Assembly: GCF_019249795.2 (NCBI RefSeq)
Contig: NZ_CP156891.1
Coordinates: 1,940,001-2,004,000 of the forward strand
Length of the DNA: 64,000 nucleotides
Direction: 5' to 3'
Source of the DNA: Segatella copri
Lineage (GTDB): Bacteria > Bacteroidota > Bacteroidia > Bacteroidales > Bacteroidaceae
This document shows, piece by piece, positions 42,926 through 50,262 of the stretch. Made by a program: the position numbers and the translations under genes. Each line of letters starts with the position of its first letter. Position 1 is the stretch's first letter. The notes under the pieces were generated by a model. The model saw only the letters and a program-made list of their open reading frames with translations. It was not told the DNA's origin and ran no database searches.

Positions 42926-43045
42926 TCAGTATGCTGCTATGTTGTTGATGCACGGACAAGCTCTTGCACTATTGAACACGATGCGAATGCCGTTCGTCTT
43001 TACTTTATCGAAACGAAGGATGCGCTTGTAGCCGATGGTCGTTGT
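42926..43045 (-). pseudogene. 3' end of an alpha-L-fucosidase (GH29) gene, truncated by the mobile element
   Basis: The minus strand reads 'TTTIGYKRILRFDKVKTNGI', 'RIVFNSARACPCINNIAAY' and stop. This is a strong likeness to the C-terminal sandwich of GH29 fucosidases ('TTIGYKR..RF..V.T..(I/L)R(L/I)....ACP.I..(I/F)..Y'). The homology is cut off exactly where the mobilisation gene's double stop begins (43046-43051). I find no 5' part on the far side of the element (49.7-50.3 kb). It suggests that the element, or a deletion beside it, removed most of a host-glycan enzyme gene. Confidence 0.65.
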
Positions 43046-43048
43046 CTA

Positions 43049-43840
43049 TTATTTCTTATTAATTTTCTTTTTAATTTCATTCGCCTCTTTAAATAGGCTA
43101 TTAGCAATGCTATCTTTAATTGCTGCCATTTTGACCATTTTATAGTGATGGTAAACAGAATCCTCATAAGCAGCAACACGATTTCTCACATTCTCAATAA
43201 CTTCTTTATTTGGGCATACAGAAAAGTTCTTTTCGATGTATCGAACATTGGGGTCATCGGATGGAAGCACCATCTTCAAAGCCCGATACTTCAAATCTGC
43301 CTCCTCCCAATCTTGATGCTCTCGCCATTGGGTGAGATTGCCCCAAATGGAGAGAACAAGAGATAGAGCCAAGCCACCAATGAAAAGAAGAACAGACTTT
43401 GAAGTTGGCTCGAAGCGATGAGTCACTACTTTCTTCAGAGGTGTGTTATCCATTGCGTGAAGTTTGTCCTGCACAATTTTTGATGTGGCATTCAGCTCTT
43501 GTTTCACCTGATTAACAGTATCAAACAAGAGTTTACTTCGCTGTTCATCTTTGCTTGCTTCTTTTTTGGTAAGGTCGGTAAAAATGCAGATAGCTTCTCT
43601 TAATCTTACCAATTTGTCAATAGCTTCCCCTTCTTTTACAGCCATAGCAAGAATAGCTTTTTCAAGTTTGCTAGTATCAACACTTACAGAGGCCGGAGTG
43701 CTTTCCGCCTCTGTATTCTTTGGTGAGGCAGAAAGTTCATCGACTTTTTGCTCCAATCTCTCAACTGTGCCGTAGATGGCTTCCAACATTTCTTCTTTCA
43801 TAGTTCTGGTGTTGTTTGAATGGTTTGTAACTTGCATCAA
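43049..43840 (-). CDS. Mobilisation-associated membrane protein
   Basis: 263 residues. N-terminal coiled coil ('EEMLEAIYGTVERLEQKVDELS'), a helical middle, one membrane helix (about 150-168, 'SVLLFIGGLALSLVLSIWG') and a charged tail ('MVKMAAIKDSIANSLFKEANEIKKKINKK'). Proteins of this build regularly follow the relaxase in Bacteroides mobilisable elements; the role is not defined. It overlaps the relaxase stop by 4 bp (ATGA), so translation is coupled. It ends with TAA-TAG exactly at the border with the fucosidase fragment. Confidence 0.75.
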   Translation of the reverse strand: MMQVTNHSNNTRTMKEEMLEAIYGTVERLEQKVDELSASPKNTEAESTPASVSVDTSKLEKAILAMAVKEGEAIDKLVRLREAICIFTDLTKKEASKDEQRSKLLFDTVNQVKQELNATSKIVQDKLHAMDNTPLKKVVTHRFEPTSKSVLLFIGGLALSLVLSIWGNLTQWREHQDWEEADLKYRALKMVLPSDDPNVRYIEKNFSVCPNKEVIENVRNRVAAYEDSVYHHYKMVKMAAIKDSIANSLFKEANEIKKKINKK

Positions 43841-44787
43841 AGGCTAAAGCCTCTTCTGCGTTTCTTCTTTTTCTTCTTGGATGATTCGTCCTCTGGGAAA
43901 GACTCAAAGGTCTGAGCATTGGCTGGAGCAAAAAGTCCAATGGAAGAAATACCGTCCCAAGGGTCCTGGCTGCTCTCCGATATGGATGGCTCCTGCTCAT
44001 TCTTGCAACAGCCCTGCTCATATTGCTGAGCAGAGTTGGCACTTGCTGATAAAAGGTTCTCCATTCCCTCAAATCTCGCATTCAGTTTGCCAAAGCTATA
44101 GTCTCGGCTAATCTGTGTCCCCTTGAAACTATATCCATCCTTGCAGAAACGGATACCTTGCACCTTGGTTCTCTCCTTGTCCTTATAGACTAACTCCAAG
44201 TGAACACCTCGCTTTGCAAGTTCATTCTTGAACTTATGCCAATTTTCTACGACTTTCAAGGCATCCTTGACTGCATTGTGAATCTCATATTTGGCACGCT
44301 CAGCATTGCGTAATTTGCGAGTGTTAGTCTTGCTCTTGTCAGTTCCGTAAGTAAGCCCATACTTGGATTTAAGAGCCTTGGTCACTTGCTCATTACGCCT
44401 GTAATCATTCCTGTCTGGTATGAGTTTGCCCTCGTTATTGATGCGGTTATACACGATATGACAATGTGGATTGTCGGTGTTGTGATGCCTTACGATGATG
44501 AATTGAGTATCTTTTATCCCCATCATCTGCATGTATTCAAGGGCTATCTTAGCCATGAATTCATCCGTCAAACGTGGCTTGTCCCCGGGCTTGAAACTGA
44601 GTGCAATGTGTCCCACAGGCTTCTTAATCCTTGGATTTAGCTGTCTTTGCAGCTCAAAACTTTGTACTATCTCGGCATTCGTGCCGAGTAACACTCCATC
44701 GGATGCAAGGATTTTCGCCTCGTCCTTGCCTGTCACGTAGCGGACGCAACCACCAAAAGATGCACCTTTCTTTAGCTTGCCTATCAT
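43837..44787 (-). CDS. Relaxase (MobA/VirD2-like, MOB_P type)
   Basis: 316 residues from ATG 44787. Relaxase domain over the first ~240: 'MIGKLKKGASFGGCVRYVTG' start, 'GHIALSFKPGDKPRLTD', and the three-histidine metal motif 'VRHHNTDNPHCHIVYNR' (about 106-122). The catalytic Tyr is probably in the N-terminal 'RYVTGK'. The C-terminus ends with a strongly basic tail ('KKKKKKRRR'). It nicks one strand at oriT and leads it into the recipient. The start overlaps the mobC stop by 4 bp. The longer frame to 44817 is inside mobC and rejected. Confidence 0.92.
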   Translation of the reverse strand: MIGKLKKGASFGGCVRYVTGKDEAKILASDGVLLGTNAEIVQSFELQRQLNPRIKKPVGHIALSFKPGDKPRLTDEFMAKIALEYMQMMGIKDTQFIIVRHHNTDNPHCHIVYNRINNEGKLIPDRNDYRRNEQVTKALKSKYGLTYGTDKSKTNTRKLRNAERAKYEIHNAVKDALKVVENWHKFKNELAKRGVHLELVYKDKERTKVQGIRFCKDGYSFKGTQISRDYSFGKLNARFEGMENLLSASANSAQQYEQGCCKNEQEPSISESSQDPWDGISSIGLFAPANAQTFESFPEDESSKKKKKKRRRGFSL

Positions 44788-45197
44788 GTGGCATCCTCCT
44801 TTCTGCCTATTCCGCATGGCTTCGATTTTGAACTTGCTTGGCGATACTCGCCAAGGATTGCTTTCAATCTTCTCAACAAGTCCACCGCATATACATGGGT
44901 TTCATGGAAACCTCTCTGATGCGACAGCTTGGTAAGTTGGTTGAGATTGTTCGCCATGCCAATGAGATTCTTGGCGATGGCTACCGTCTCTGCATTGTGT
45001 CCGCTGACCACCTCGCCGTTCAAGGCGGACTCACGGATGTACTCCGCCAACTTGCGATTGGCTTTTCTCGCCCTCAGCCTCAATGCCTCGTAGCTTGGCT
45101 TCGAGAACTTCACCGTGACAGACTTCGACAACTTGCGAACCCTGCCTGTGGGCGGTCTTCCGCCCTTTTTCTTGTTCTGTTCCTGCATGCTTGTCAT
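44784..45197 (-). CDS. MobC-family relaxosome accessory protein
   Basis: 137 residues. Basic N-terminus ('KKKGGRPPTGRVRKLSK') then a ribbon-helix-helix-like segment ('KSVTVKFSKPSYEALRLRARKANRKLAEYIRESALNG') and the MobC helical part ('IAKNLIGMANNLNQLTKLSHQRGF'). It binds oriT and assists the relaxase. It lies next to an oriT-like hairpin (45271-45312), as expected, and overlaps the relaxase gene. An internal ATG at 45188 is a possible alternative start. Confidence 0.9.
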   Translation of the reverse strand: MTSMQEQNKKKGGRPPTGRVRKLSKSVTVKFSKPSYEALRLRARKANRKLAEYIRESALNGEVVSGHNAETVAIAKNLIGMANNLNQLTKLSHQRGFHETHVYAVDLLRRLKAILGEYRQASSKSKPCGIGRKEDAT

Positions 45198-45270
45198 TCG
45201 ATATACTGTTTACAGTTGGTGCACTTTCTTTCTGCGACCGTTGGGAGCAAAATTCCTCCGCCCTCATGGT

Positions 45271-45312
45271 GGAGCGAGGCGTTTTGGGGTTCCCAAAACA
45301 TAACCTCGCTCC
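45271..45312. other. Putative oriT: nested hairpin upstream of the mobC-relaxase operon
   Basis: GGAGCGAGG (45271-45279) pairs with CCTCGCTCC (45304-45312), and inside it GTTTTGGG (45281-45288) with CCCAAAAC (45292-45299). It sits 74 bp upstream of mobC, the usual position of oriT in Bacteroides mobilisable elements. Confidence 0.65.
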
Positions 45313-45381
45313 CTCTCAGAACACGTTAGTTGGAACTACAGCCTTTCAGCTATCCATGTCCAAGGTCGCAGACCTTAATTC

Positions 45382-45861
45382 TCACAATTTGCGCCAAGCC
45401 TCGAAGTCCTCTTCATAAAGGCTTAGGTGGTGGCGCAAGATGTTCTCGATGATGCCCGATACGCTCATGCGTCTCCCTCCGAGGATGCGGACGACACGAT
45501 CAAGACGGTCTCGCACATCGGAACTGACAAAGACTGGCTTGCGGTCGTCAATCCTTGGAACTTGGAGGAATGTCTGCTGATACTCCTCCAGTGTCGCCTT
45601 GCGCTGCTTGCCGCTGATGCGCTTCTGCGGATTCGATGGCGATAGAGCTTCGTTCGTTAGCTCGTCCTCCATACAGGAGGTTGTTGCAGCCACATTCTCT
45701 GTCACAACTTCTAAATCGGAGTTCTCCACCTCTTCAAAGAAAGAGCTATGTTCTTGGGCATAGTCTTTACCATAAGTGGATGATTGAAGCGAAGCCACCA
45801 CCTCCTGTGTCATTTTCTCCTGCTGTTCAGGAGACATTTTCGTTTCTTTTGTTCTTGCCAT
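45382..45861 (-). CDS. DUF3408 protein of mobile elements
   Basis: 159 residues. The acidic N-terminal half is low complexity. The C-terminal ~65 residues have the DUF3408 core ('RKPVFVSSDVRDRLDRVVRILGGRRMSVSGIIENILRHHLSLYEEDFE'), a ribbon-helix-helix-like DNA-binding segment. This family is found nearly always in Bacteroidetes conjugative or mobilisable elements, near oriT, and may act in partition or relaxosome formation. Upstream (minus) is a TTTGCACC/GGTGCAAA inverted repeat (45900-45930). Confidence 0.88.
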   Translation of the reverse strand: MARTKETKMSPEQQEKMTQEVVASLQSSTYGKDYAQEHSSFFEEVENSDLEVVTENVAATTSCMEDELTNEALSPSNPQKRISGKQRKATLEEYQQTFLQVPRIDDRKPVFVSSDVRDRLDRVVRILGGRRMSVSGIIENILRHHLSLYEEDFEAWRKL

Positions 45862-45899
45862 AGCTTATGCTGTTTTATTTGTTAGTATAGTGGTCACGG

Positions 45900-46179
45900 T
45901 TTGCACCATTGACCGATTGTCGGGTGCAAAGTAAGTGTACTGAGTGCAGCCATGCAACTGATTGGGTGTAACGTGGCAATTTAGTTGTGGCTTGCTTATT
46001 TGCATACCGAGATAGTTGTGAGAACTTCAACGTATTTCTCAACTCATCATTGTTCATGTATTCGTTGCAGTCGTGCAAGTTTTTCTTGTTGTTTTTGGCG
46101 TTGAAGTCGGCAAACCCCGGCAACATACTGCCACAGAAATTGAAAACGCTTGTTTTTAGATTGCCGTGCCTTATCTTTG
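45900..46179. promoter_or_regulatory. Divergent control region between DUF3408 and excisionase-like genes
   Basis: The 396-bp gap 45862-46257 has no gene. Inverted repeat TTTGCACC (45900-45907)/GGTGCAAA (45923-45930) is beside a near -7 box on the minus strand (TTACTTTG). On the plus strand TATCTTTG (46172-46179) is a full -7 box 79 bp before the excisionase-like ATG. The rest shows nothing I can name. Confidence 0.5.
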
Positions 46180-46257
46180 CACTCACAAACGTAGAGCACT
46201 GCATATGCGTGGAGCTTTGCGACATACAAAATAGTATCAACTTAAAAAAAGAAAAGT

Positions 46258-46569
46258 ATGGGATTCATCGTATTCGAGGAAGAGGCATTCAACTATCTTG
46301 ATGCCCAGTTGGAGAACTTCGTGAAGCGCATGGACAGAATCCGTGAGCGCAGTGAGGACAAGACCATGAACAAGTGGCTCGACACACAGGACGTGTGTCA
46401 GACGCTCAACATCTGCCCACGGACAGTGCAGACGCTTCGGGACAACGGAACTTTGGCTTATACGCAAATCAGCCACAAGACCTACTACAAGCCGGAGGAC
46501 GTGATGGCTATCGTAGCAGTAGTGGAGGACAAGAAAAAGGACATGCGCTTTCGCAAGCGCACAGGTTAG
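46258..46569 (+). CDS. Excisionase-like helix-turn-helix protein 1
   Basis: 103 residues. N-terminal helix ('FEEEAFNYLDAQLENFVKRMDRI') then a MerR/HTH_17-like winged helix about 42-92 ('KWLDTQDVCQTLNICPRTVQTLRDNGTLAYTQISHKTYYKPEDVMAIV'). Such proteins in Bacteroides elements are recombination directionality factors or regulators of excision. A second, related gene follows after 82 bp. Own promoter at 46172. Confidence 0.85.
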   Translation: MGFIVFEEEAFNYLDAQLENFVKRMDRIRERSEDKTMNKWLDTQDVCQTLNICPRTVQTLRDNGTLAYTQISHKTYYKPEDVMAIVAVVEDKKKDMRFRKRTG

Positions 46570-46651
46570 GCTGTCAATATACAACAGCCACTTTATCCAA
46601 TGCAGCAAGTAAACCGAGTAACGTAAGTATCAACTATAAAACGAGACAACT

Positions 46652-46960
46652 ATGAGCAACGAAGTAATGACAAGAAACAGCGAGTGGATGAACCACATCG
46701 TGAACCACCTCAACCGAATGGTTGACAATTTTGAACGTGCCGTGATGAACTACCGCCCCATGCTTGGCGGTGAGCGCTTCATGACGGACAAGGAGCTTTG
46801 CGCCAGACTGCAACTGAGCCGAAGAACCCTGCAGGACTACCGAAACAACGGTGTCATCCCGTATATCCAGCTTGGCGGAAAGATACTCTACCGCGAGTCC
46901 GATATTCAGAAGATTCTGATGGCTAACTATCGTGAGGCGTACAGAATGAAAGGTGTGTAG
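46652..46960 (+). CDS. Excisionase-like helix-turn-helix protein 2
   Basis: 102 residues with the same plan as the previous gene: N-terminal helix ('WMNHIVNHLNRMVDNFERAVMNY') and HTH_17 domain ('FMTDKELCARLQLSRRTLQDYRNNGVIPYIQLGGKILYRESDIQKIL'). The pair resembles the tandem xis genes of CTnDOT-type elements. A terminator follows at 46994. Confidence 0.88.
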   Translation: MSNEVMTRNSEWMNHIVNHLNRMVDNFERAVMNYRPMLGGERFMTDKELCARLQLSRRTLQDYRNNGVIPYIQLGGKILYRESDIQKILMANYREAYRMKGV

Positions 46961-46993
46961 GAGAATGTCCTTGATGAGTGTGTGAAATGAACA

Positions 46994-47042
46994 AGGCGAC
47001 AACGTATAACTTACCGAGCGTGGTTGTTATAGGTTGTCGCCT
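46994..47042 (+). terminator. Hairpin terminator after the excisionase-like genes
   Basis: AGGCGACAAC (46994-47003) pairs with GTTGTCGCCT (47033-47042), extended by TATAAC/GTTATA, then CGTTTTATT. Confidence 0.75.
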
Positions 47043-47192
47043 CGTTTTATTGGCTATACCGAGTTGTTCGTGTTTGCCGGGTATCATTTGTGTTACCTGT
47101 ATAAATCTAATACCATGCTAAAACACACTGCGGTGGTTCGCCCAAGTGGCTGGAGGCGCAAAGCCTCCAAGGAACGTTGCTTTATGGCAGGT

Positions 47193-48389
47193 CTATGCCA
47201 TTGGATTTTTGTTCCTTTCTCGCTTGGCAATAAGCTTATCCATGTCATTTGAAATCTTCTGCTCCGTCACCTGCGCATAGACCTGTGTGCTTGTGATGTC
47301 TGCGTGTCCCATCATCTTGGCTATGCTGCCGATGGGAATGTCCTCGTTGAGCATCAAGACTCCGAATGTATGGCGGCTGGCGTGGAATCCCAACTTATTA
47401 CTTATGCCAAGCACCATTCCAAGGGTATGCACATCAAGATAGATGTCTTTCTTCTCACCCAGTGGAAAAACAGGCTTGCTGTCGTCCGTGGTATTGTAGA
47501 GCGAAAGAATCTTCTCGGCTATCGGATGGAGTGGCACGAAGAACTCCACGCCTGTCTTCTCTCTTTCCTTGCGGATGAACTTTCTACCCTCGGAGTTCTC
47601 ACTGATATGGTGAGGGTACAGTTTCTTTACATCTATATAGGATAAGGAGGTGAGCGAGGCAAAAATGAAACATCTGCGTGCAAGCTCCGTTCGCTCGTCA
47701 GCCATCGGGGTAGAGAGCATCTTGATGAAGTCTGCCTTGCTGATATGGGTCATCTTCGGGGCTGCCTTCTTCTCATACCCTATCTTGGCTATGGGATTGA
47801 AGCGGATAATGCTCCTGTCCACTGCCTTGTACATCAACATGTTCAGCCAGAGAAGGCAATGGTTTACGTAGCTGTCGATGCGTCCCTGGTCTCGTTTCAG
47901 GAATAGCTTGTATTCCTCCCCGAAATTCTCGTCTATGTCCTCAAAGGCGATGTCGTCCTTATCCAACGAATGGACAAAGGCTCTCAGGTTCTTCTGCCAT
48001 GTTCGCTTGTGCAGAAAGGTTTGTCTGGCTTTTGAGGTTCGATACCATTCCACGATGGTATCACCAAAGTTCAGCAAGAACCTTCCTGTCGTGTCCTTGT
48101 CCTTCAACACAGCCTTCAGCATTTCCACGGTGATGATGCCATTGGCGGTAAGAAGTGAGTTGTATTTATCCTTGACCTCAGCAAGGAAACTTGCCAATCG
48201 TCCGTTGTCCCTTGCGTTCCGTACCTCTCCCTTCTTGGCGTTCCACTCCTGTGGGGTACAGGATATGCCTGTGGAAATGGCTGCACTTTTGCCGTCAACG
48301 GTGATGCGGCAAAGTATGTTGGCAGTTCCGTCTGCCTTCACCTTCTGTCTGTTGATGTAAGGCAAAATTGAAAATGTACTTCTGCTCAT
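47193..48389 (-). CDS. Tyrosine recombinase (integrase) 1
   Basis: 398 residues. Arm-binding/SAM-like N-terminal part ('ILCRITVDGKSAAISTGISCTPQEW'), core-binding domain 100-200, catalytic domain 215-390. The HxxR box 'HASRHTFGVLML' and the Tyr in 'TSTQVYAQVTEQKI' are clear. The first catalytic Arg is not at its usual place: 'FASLTSLSYIDVKKL' has Ser-Leu-Ser instead of a GLR-type triplet, as in IntDOT-like enzymes. The gene lies directly downstream of a second integrase gene, 63 bp apart. Confidence 0.93.
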   Translation of the reverse strand: MSRSTFSILPYINRQKVKADGTANILCRITVDGKSAAISTGISCTPQEWNAKKGEVRNARDNGRLASFLAEVKDKYNSLLTANGIITVEMLKAVLKDKDTTGRFLLNFGDTIVEWYRTSKARQTFLHKRTWQKNLRAFVHSLDKDDIAFEDIDENFGEEYKLFLKRDQGRIDSYVNHCLLWLNMLMYKAVDRSIIRFNPIAKIGYEKKAAPKMTHISKADFIKMLSTPMADERTELARRCFIFASLTSLSYIDVKKLYPHHISENSEGRKFIRKEREKTGVEFFVPLHPIAEKILSLYNTTDDSKPVFPLGEKKDIYLDVHTLGMVLGISNKLGFHASRHTFGVLMLNEDIPIGSIAKMMGHADITSTQVYAQVTEQKISNDMDKLIAKRERNKNPMA

Positions 48390-48452
48390 AGTTGTTGTCC
48401 TTTAATATAATAATGTAGTTGAAACTGTAAAAAGAAAAGTTGAAAGCCTTGT

Positions 48453-49685
48453 TCATAATGCGAGAATAAAGTCCTTCTCGGTTGCAGCGATGAACTTGTC
48501 CATGTCCTCAAACAGCTTCTTTTGGGTTACTCTCGCATACCGCTGCGTCATCTTCACATCCTTGTGACCGAGCATCCTGCAGATGGTCTCCATCGGCACA
48601 CCAGCCTCCAGCGTAATGAGGCTGGCGAACGAGTGTCGTCCCGAATGGTAGGAATAGGTCTTGCTCGTTTCCGCCAACTTGCAGATGGTGATGAGATCGA
48701 TACGAACACGATTCGTGCTCAGCAATGGGAAAAGGGTATCTCTTGCCTCGTCCTCGTATTTCGCCATCAGCTCCAACGCCTCGGGCAGGAGTTTCACCCT
48801 GGCAAGTGTTCCGGTCTTCTTGCGGTTATAGATGAGCCATTTGTCACCATCCTCCAACACCTTGACATTGGCTTTCGTGATGGAAACGGTGTCTATGAAG
48901 GCTGTTCCTGCATAGCAGGCGAAAAGAAACAGGTCACGGCTAACGGATAGTCTCGGCTTGTCTTCGGGCAGTTCCACATCACGGATTTTTATGAAATCAG
49001 ACATGCTGAGAGCCTTGGGTGTCGTAACCCTTGGAGTGCCAACCCGATAATGGGCGAACAGCAGGTTCCTGCACAAGCCTCGCTCAAAGGCAATGCGGCA
49101 CATCTTCTTGAAGAGCGACACATAGATGGTGATGGTTCCTGATGAAAAGCCTTTCTCGTCAAGCAAGTAATGGTGAAAGTCACTGATGAAAGGCTCGGTC
49201 AGCTGTCCGAAAGCCAAATCATTCAACCTATACTTCTCCCCGATGAACTCAGCGAGATTCTTGCGAATCTTTCTGTAAGTCCAGACACTGCTCTTCGACA
49301 TATCGATACCCTCATGGGTGCTGAGTTCACTGATATGCTCGTCCACGAAGGAGAGAAGGGTGGTCTGTGTCTTGACGCTGCCCTGCAAGGCCTCCTTGAC
49401 ATCCTTAGCCTCGAAGTCCGTTCTCTTTTCCACAAGCACATCGAATGCCTTTTGGATGGAAAGCAACAACTGCTCGATGTCCTTGTTGGTCTCCACGGCT
49501 TCCTTGCTCTTGCCCTCCAATCGGCTGGCACGAGGATTCCAAAGCGATGGAGTGCAAGACAACTTGCAGGAGAACTGCGCCATAGTCCTGTTCACCGTGA
49601 TGCGTCCCATGATGGGAGCTTTTCCGTTCTTGTCCATTCCGCTCTTTTTTAGGTAGAGCAACACCTTGAATTTTTCGATTTTCAT
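48453..49685 (-). CDS. Tyrosine recombinase (integrase) 2
   Basis: 410 residues from ATG 49685. Same build as integrase 1: N-terminal domain ('KVLLYLKKSGMDKNGKAPIMGRITVN'), core-binding domain and catalytic domain with 'YHSGRHSFASLITLEAG' and Tyr in 'KMTQRYARVTQKKLFEDM'. Arg I is again missing ('FACYAGTAFIDTVSI'). A -7 box (TATATTTG, minus, about 49702-49709) lies just before it. Two adjacent, divergent (not duplicated) recombinases are known in some Bacteroides elements, where both or one are needed for movement. Confidence 0.93.
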   Translation of the reverse strand: MKIEKFKVLLYLKKSGMDKNGKAPIMGRITVNRTMAQFSCKLSCTPSLWNPRASRLEGKSKEAVETNKDIEQLLLSIQKAFDVLVEKRTDFEAKDVKEALQGSVKTQTTLLSFVDEHISELSTHEGIDMSKSSVWTYRKIRKNLAEFIGEKYRLNDLAFGQLTEPFISDFHHYLLDEKGFSSGTITIYVSLFKKMCRIAFERGLCRNLLFAHYRVGTPRVTTPKALSMSDFIKIRDVELPEDKPRLSVSRDLFLFACYAGTAFIDTVSITKANVKVLEDGDKWLIYNRKKTGTLARVKLLPEALELMAKYEDEARDTLFPLLSTNRVRIDLITICKLAETSKTYSYHSGRHSFASLITLEAGVPMETICRMLGHKDVKMTQRYARVTQKKLFEDMDKFIAATEKDFILAL

Positions 49686-49777
49686 AACGCTTACATTTTG
49701 AGTGTGCAAATATAATCATTTTGTAAGCGTTCCTTGATACGCAAAACATTGAGAATCAGCGCAATAAAATCCGTTGA

Positions 49778-49903
49778 TGCACAAAGTTGCCTTTCCGCAT
49801 TGTTACCTGCTTTGCATAGGTAACTGTGGCTCACGATTTAGTAACTGAACTACTTCAATATTCCTCACTCGCTTGCTTTATGCCGATTTGGCAACTTTGT
49901 GCA
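49778..49903. repeat. 14-bp inverted repeats TGCACAAAGTTGCC next to the integrase gene
   Basis: TGCACAAAGTTGCC at 49778-49791 and its complement at 49890-49903, 98 bp apart; between them GTTACCT...AGGTAAC. They may be integrase or excisionase arm sites close to the element end. Confidence 0.6.
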
Positions 49904-50078
49904 AATCTGCTCATTCCCAACTGTTTACGTTCCAACCTCTCTTATTCTCCTTAGGCTGCTTTAGAGCTTTATGTTAACAAATACAACTCATAGTTTTCTT
50001 CCCTCCAACTCACCGTTTTCTGGAGCATAAGTCATAGTTTACGCCATGCCAAACCTGCATTTATGACCTAAAAATATA

Positions 50079-50201
50079 ACACGGACAAATTGAATTTGTC
50101 CGGTTGTTTGTCCGGCATCTTTATAATTTTCTCATAGTCAGCGATTTATATCATGCCGGACAAATTTGTCCGGACAAATTCAATTTGTCCGTGTTTTTTT
50201 T
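50079..50201. repeat. Large inverted repeat (about 40-bp arms) built from CGGACAAATT units
   Basis: Outer arms 50079-50103 and 50170-50194 are perfect over 25 bp; inner arms TTTGTCCGGCAT (50107-50118) and ATGCCGGACAAA (50153-50164) continue the pairing. Each arm also contains its own palindrome (GGACAAATT/AATTTGTCC). A T8 tract follows at 50194. The gap 49686-50262 holds this and the 14-bp repeats, but no gene. Confidence 0.85.
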
Positions 50202-50208
50202 CTTGGAA

Positions 50209-50230
50209 AGAGGCGAGCTTTACAGTCAGC
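50209..50230. repeat. Direct repeat copy A (of a terminator half) beside the AAA-ATPase gene
   Basis: AGAGGCGAGCTTTACAGTCAGC; copy B is at 51898-51919 with two T/C differences. The two bracket the ATPase gene. Confidence 0.75.
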
Positions 50231-50262
50231 ATTCTTACCCCTGTATTCGTCAAAAGTGTGAT

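Larger units (their letters stand above)
43046..49910. mobile_element. Integrative mobilisable element with MobA/MobC type genes and two tyrosine recombinases
   Basis: From left to right: membrane Mob protein, relaxase, MobC, oriT-like hairpin, DUF3408 protein (all minus), two excisionase-like genes (plus), two tyrosine recombinases (minus), then a region with inverted repeats. There are no type IV secretion genes, so it must be mobilised in trans by a conjugative element. No resistance or metabolic cargo is seen. The left edge is inferred from the truncated fucosidase fragment at 43045; the right edge is placed after the 14-bp inverted repeats (49778-49903) and is uncertain. No clear att direct repeat was found. 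Confidence 0.7.

Noticed and set aside
39967..46239. 15-bp direct repeat CAAAATAGTATCAAC at 39967-39981 and 46225-46239 as possible att sites of a larger element.
   Set aside because: AT-rich 15-mers are expected to recur by chance in a 64-kb window, and the second copy is in the middle of the mobile element, next to the excisionase-like gene.
42943..49783. GTTGATGCAC present at both ends of the mobile element (about 42943 and 49774) as a core attachment site.
   Set aside because: On the left the fucosidase coding sequence continues across both sides of it, so it cannot be the junction; 10 bp can be chance.
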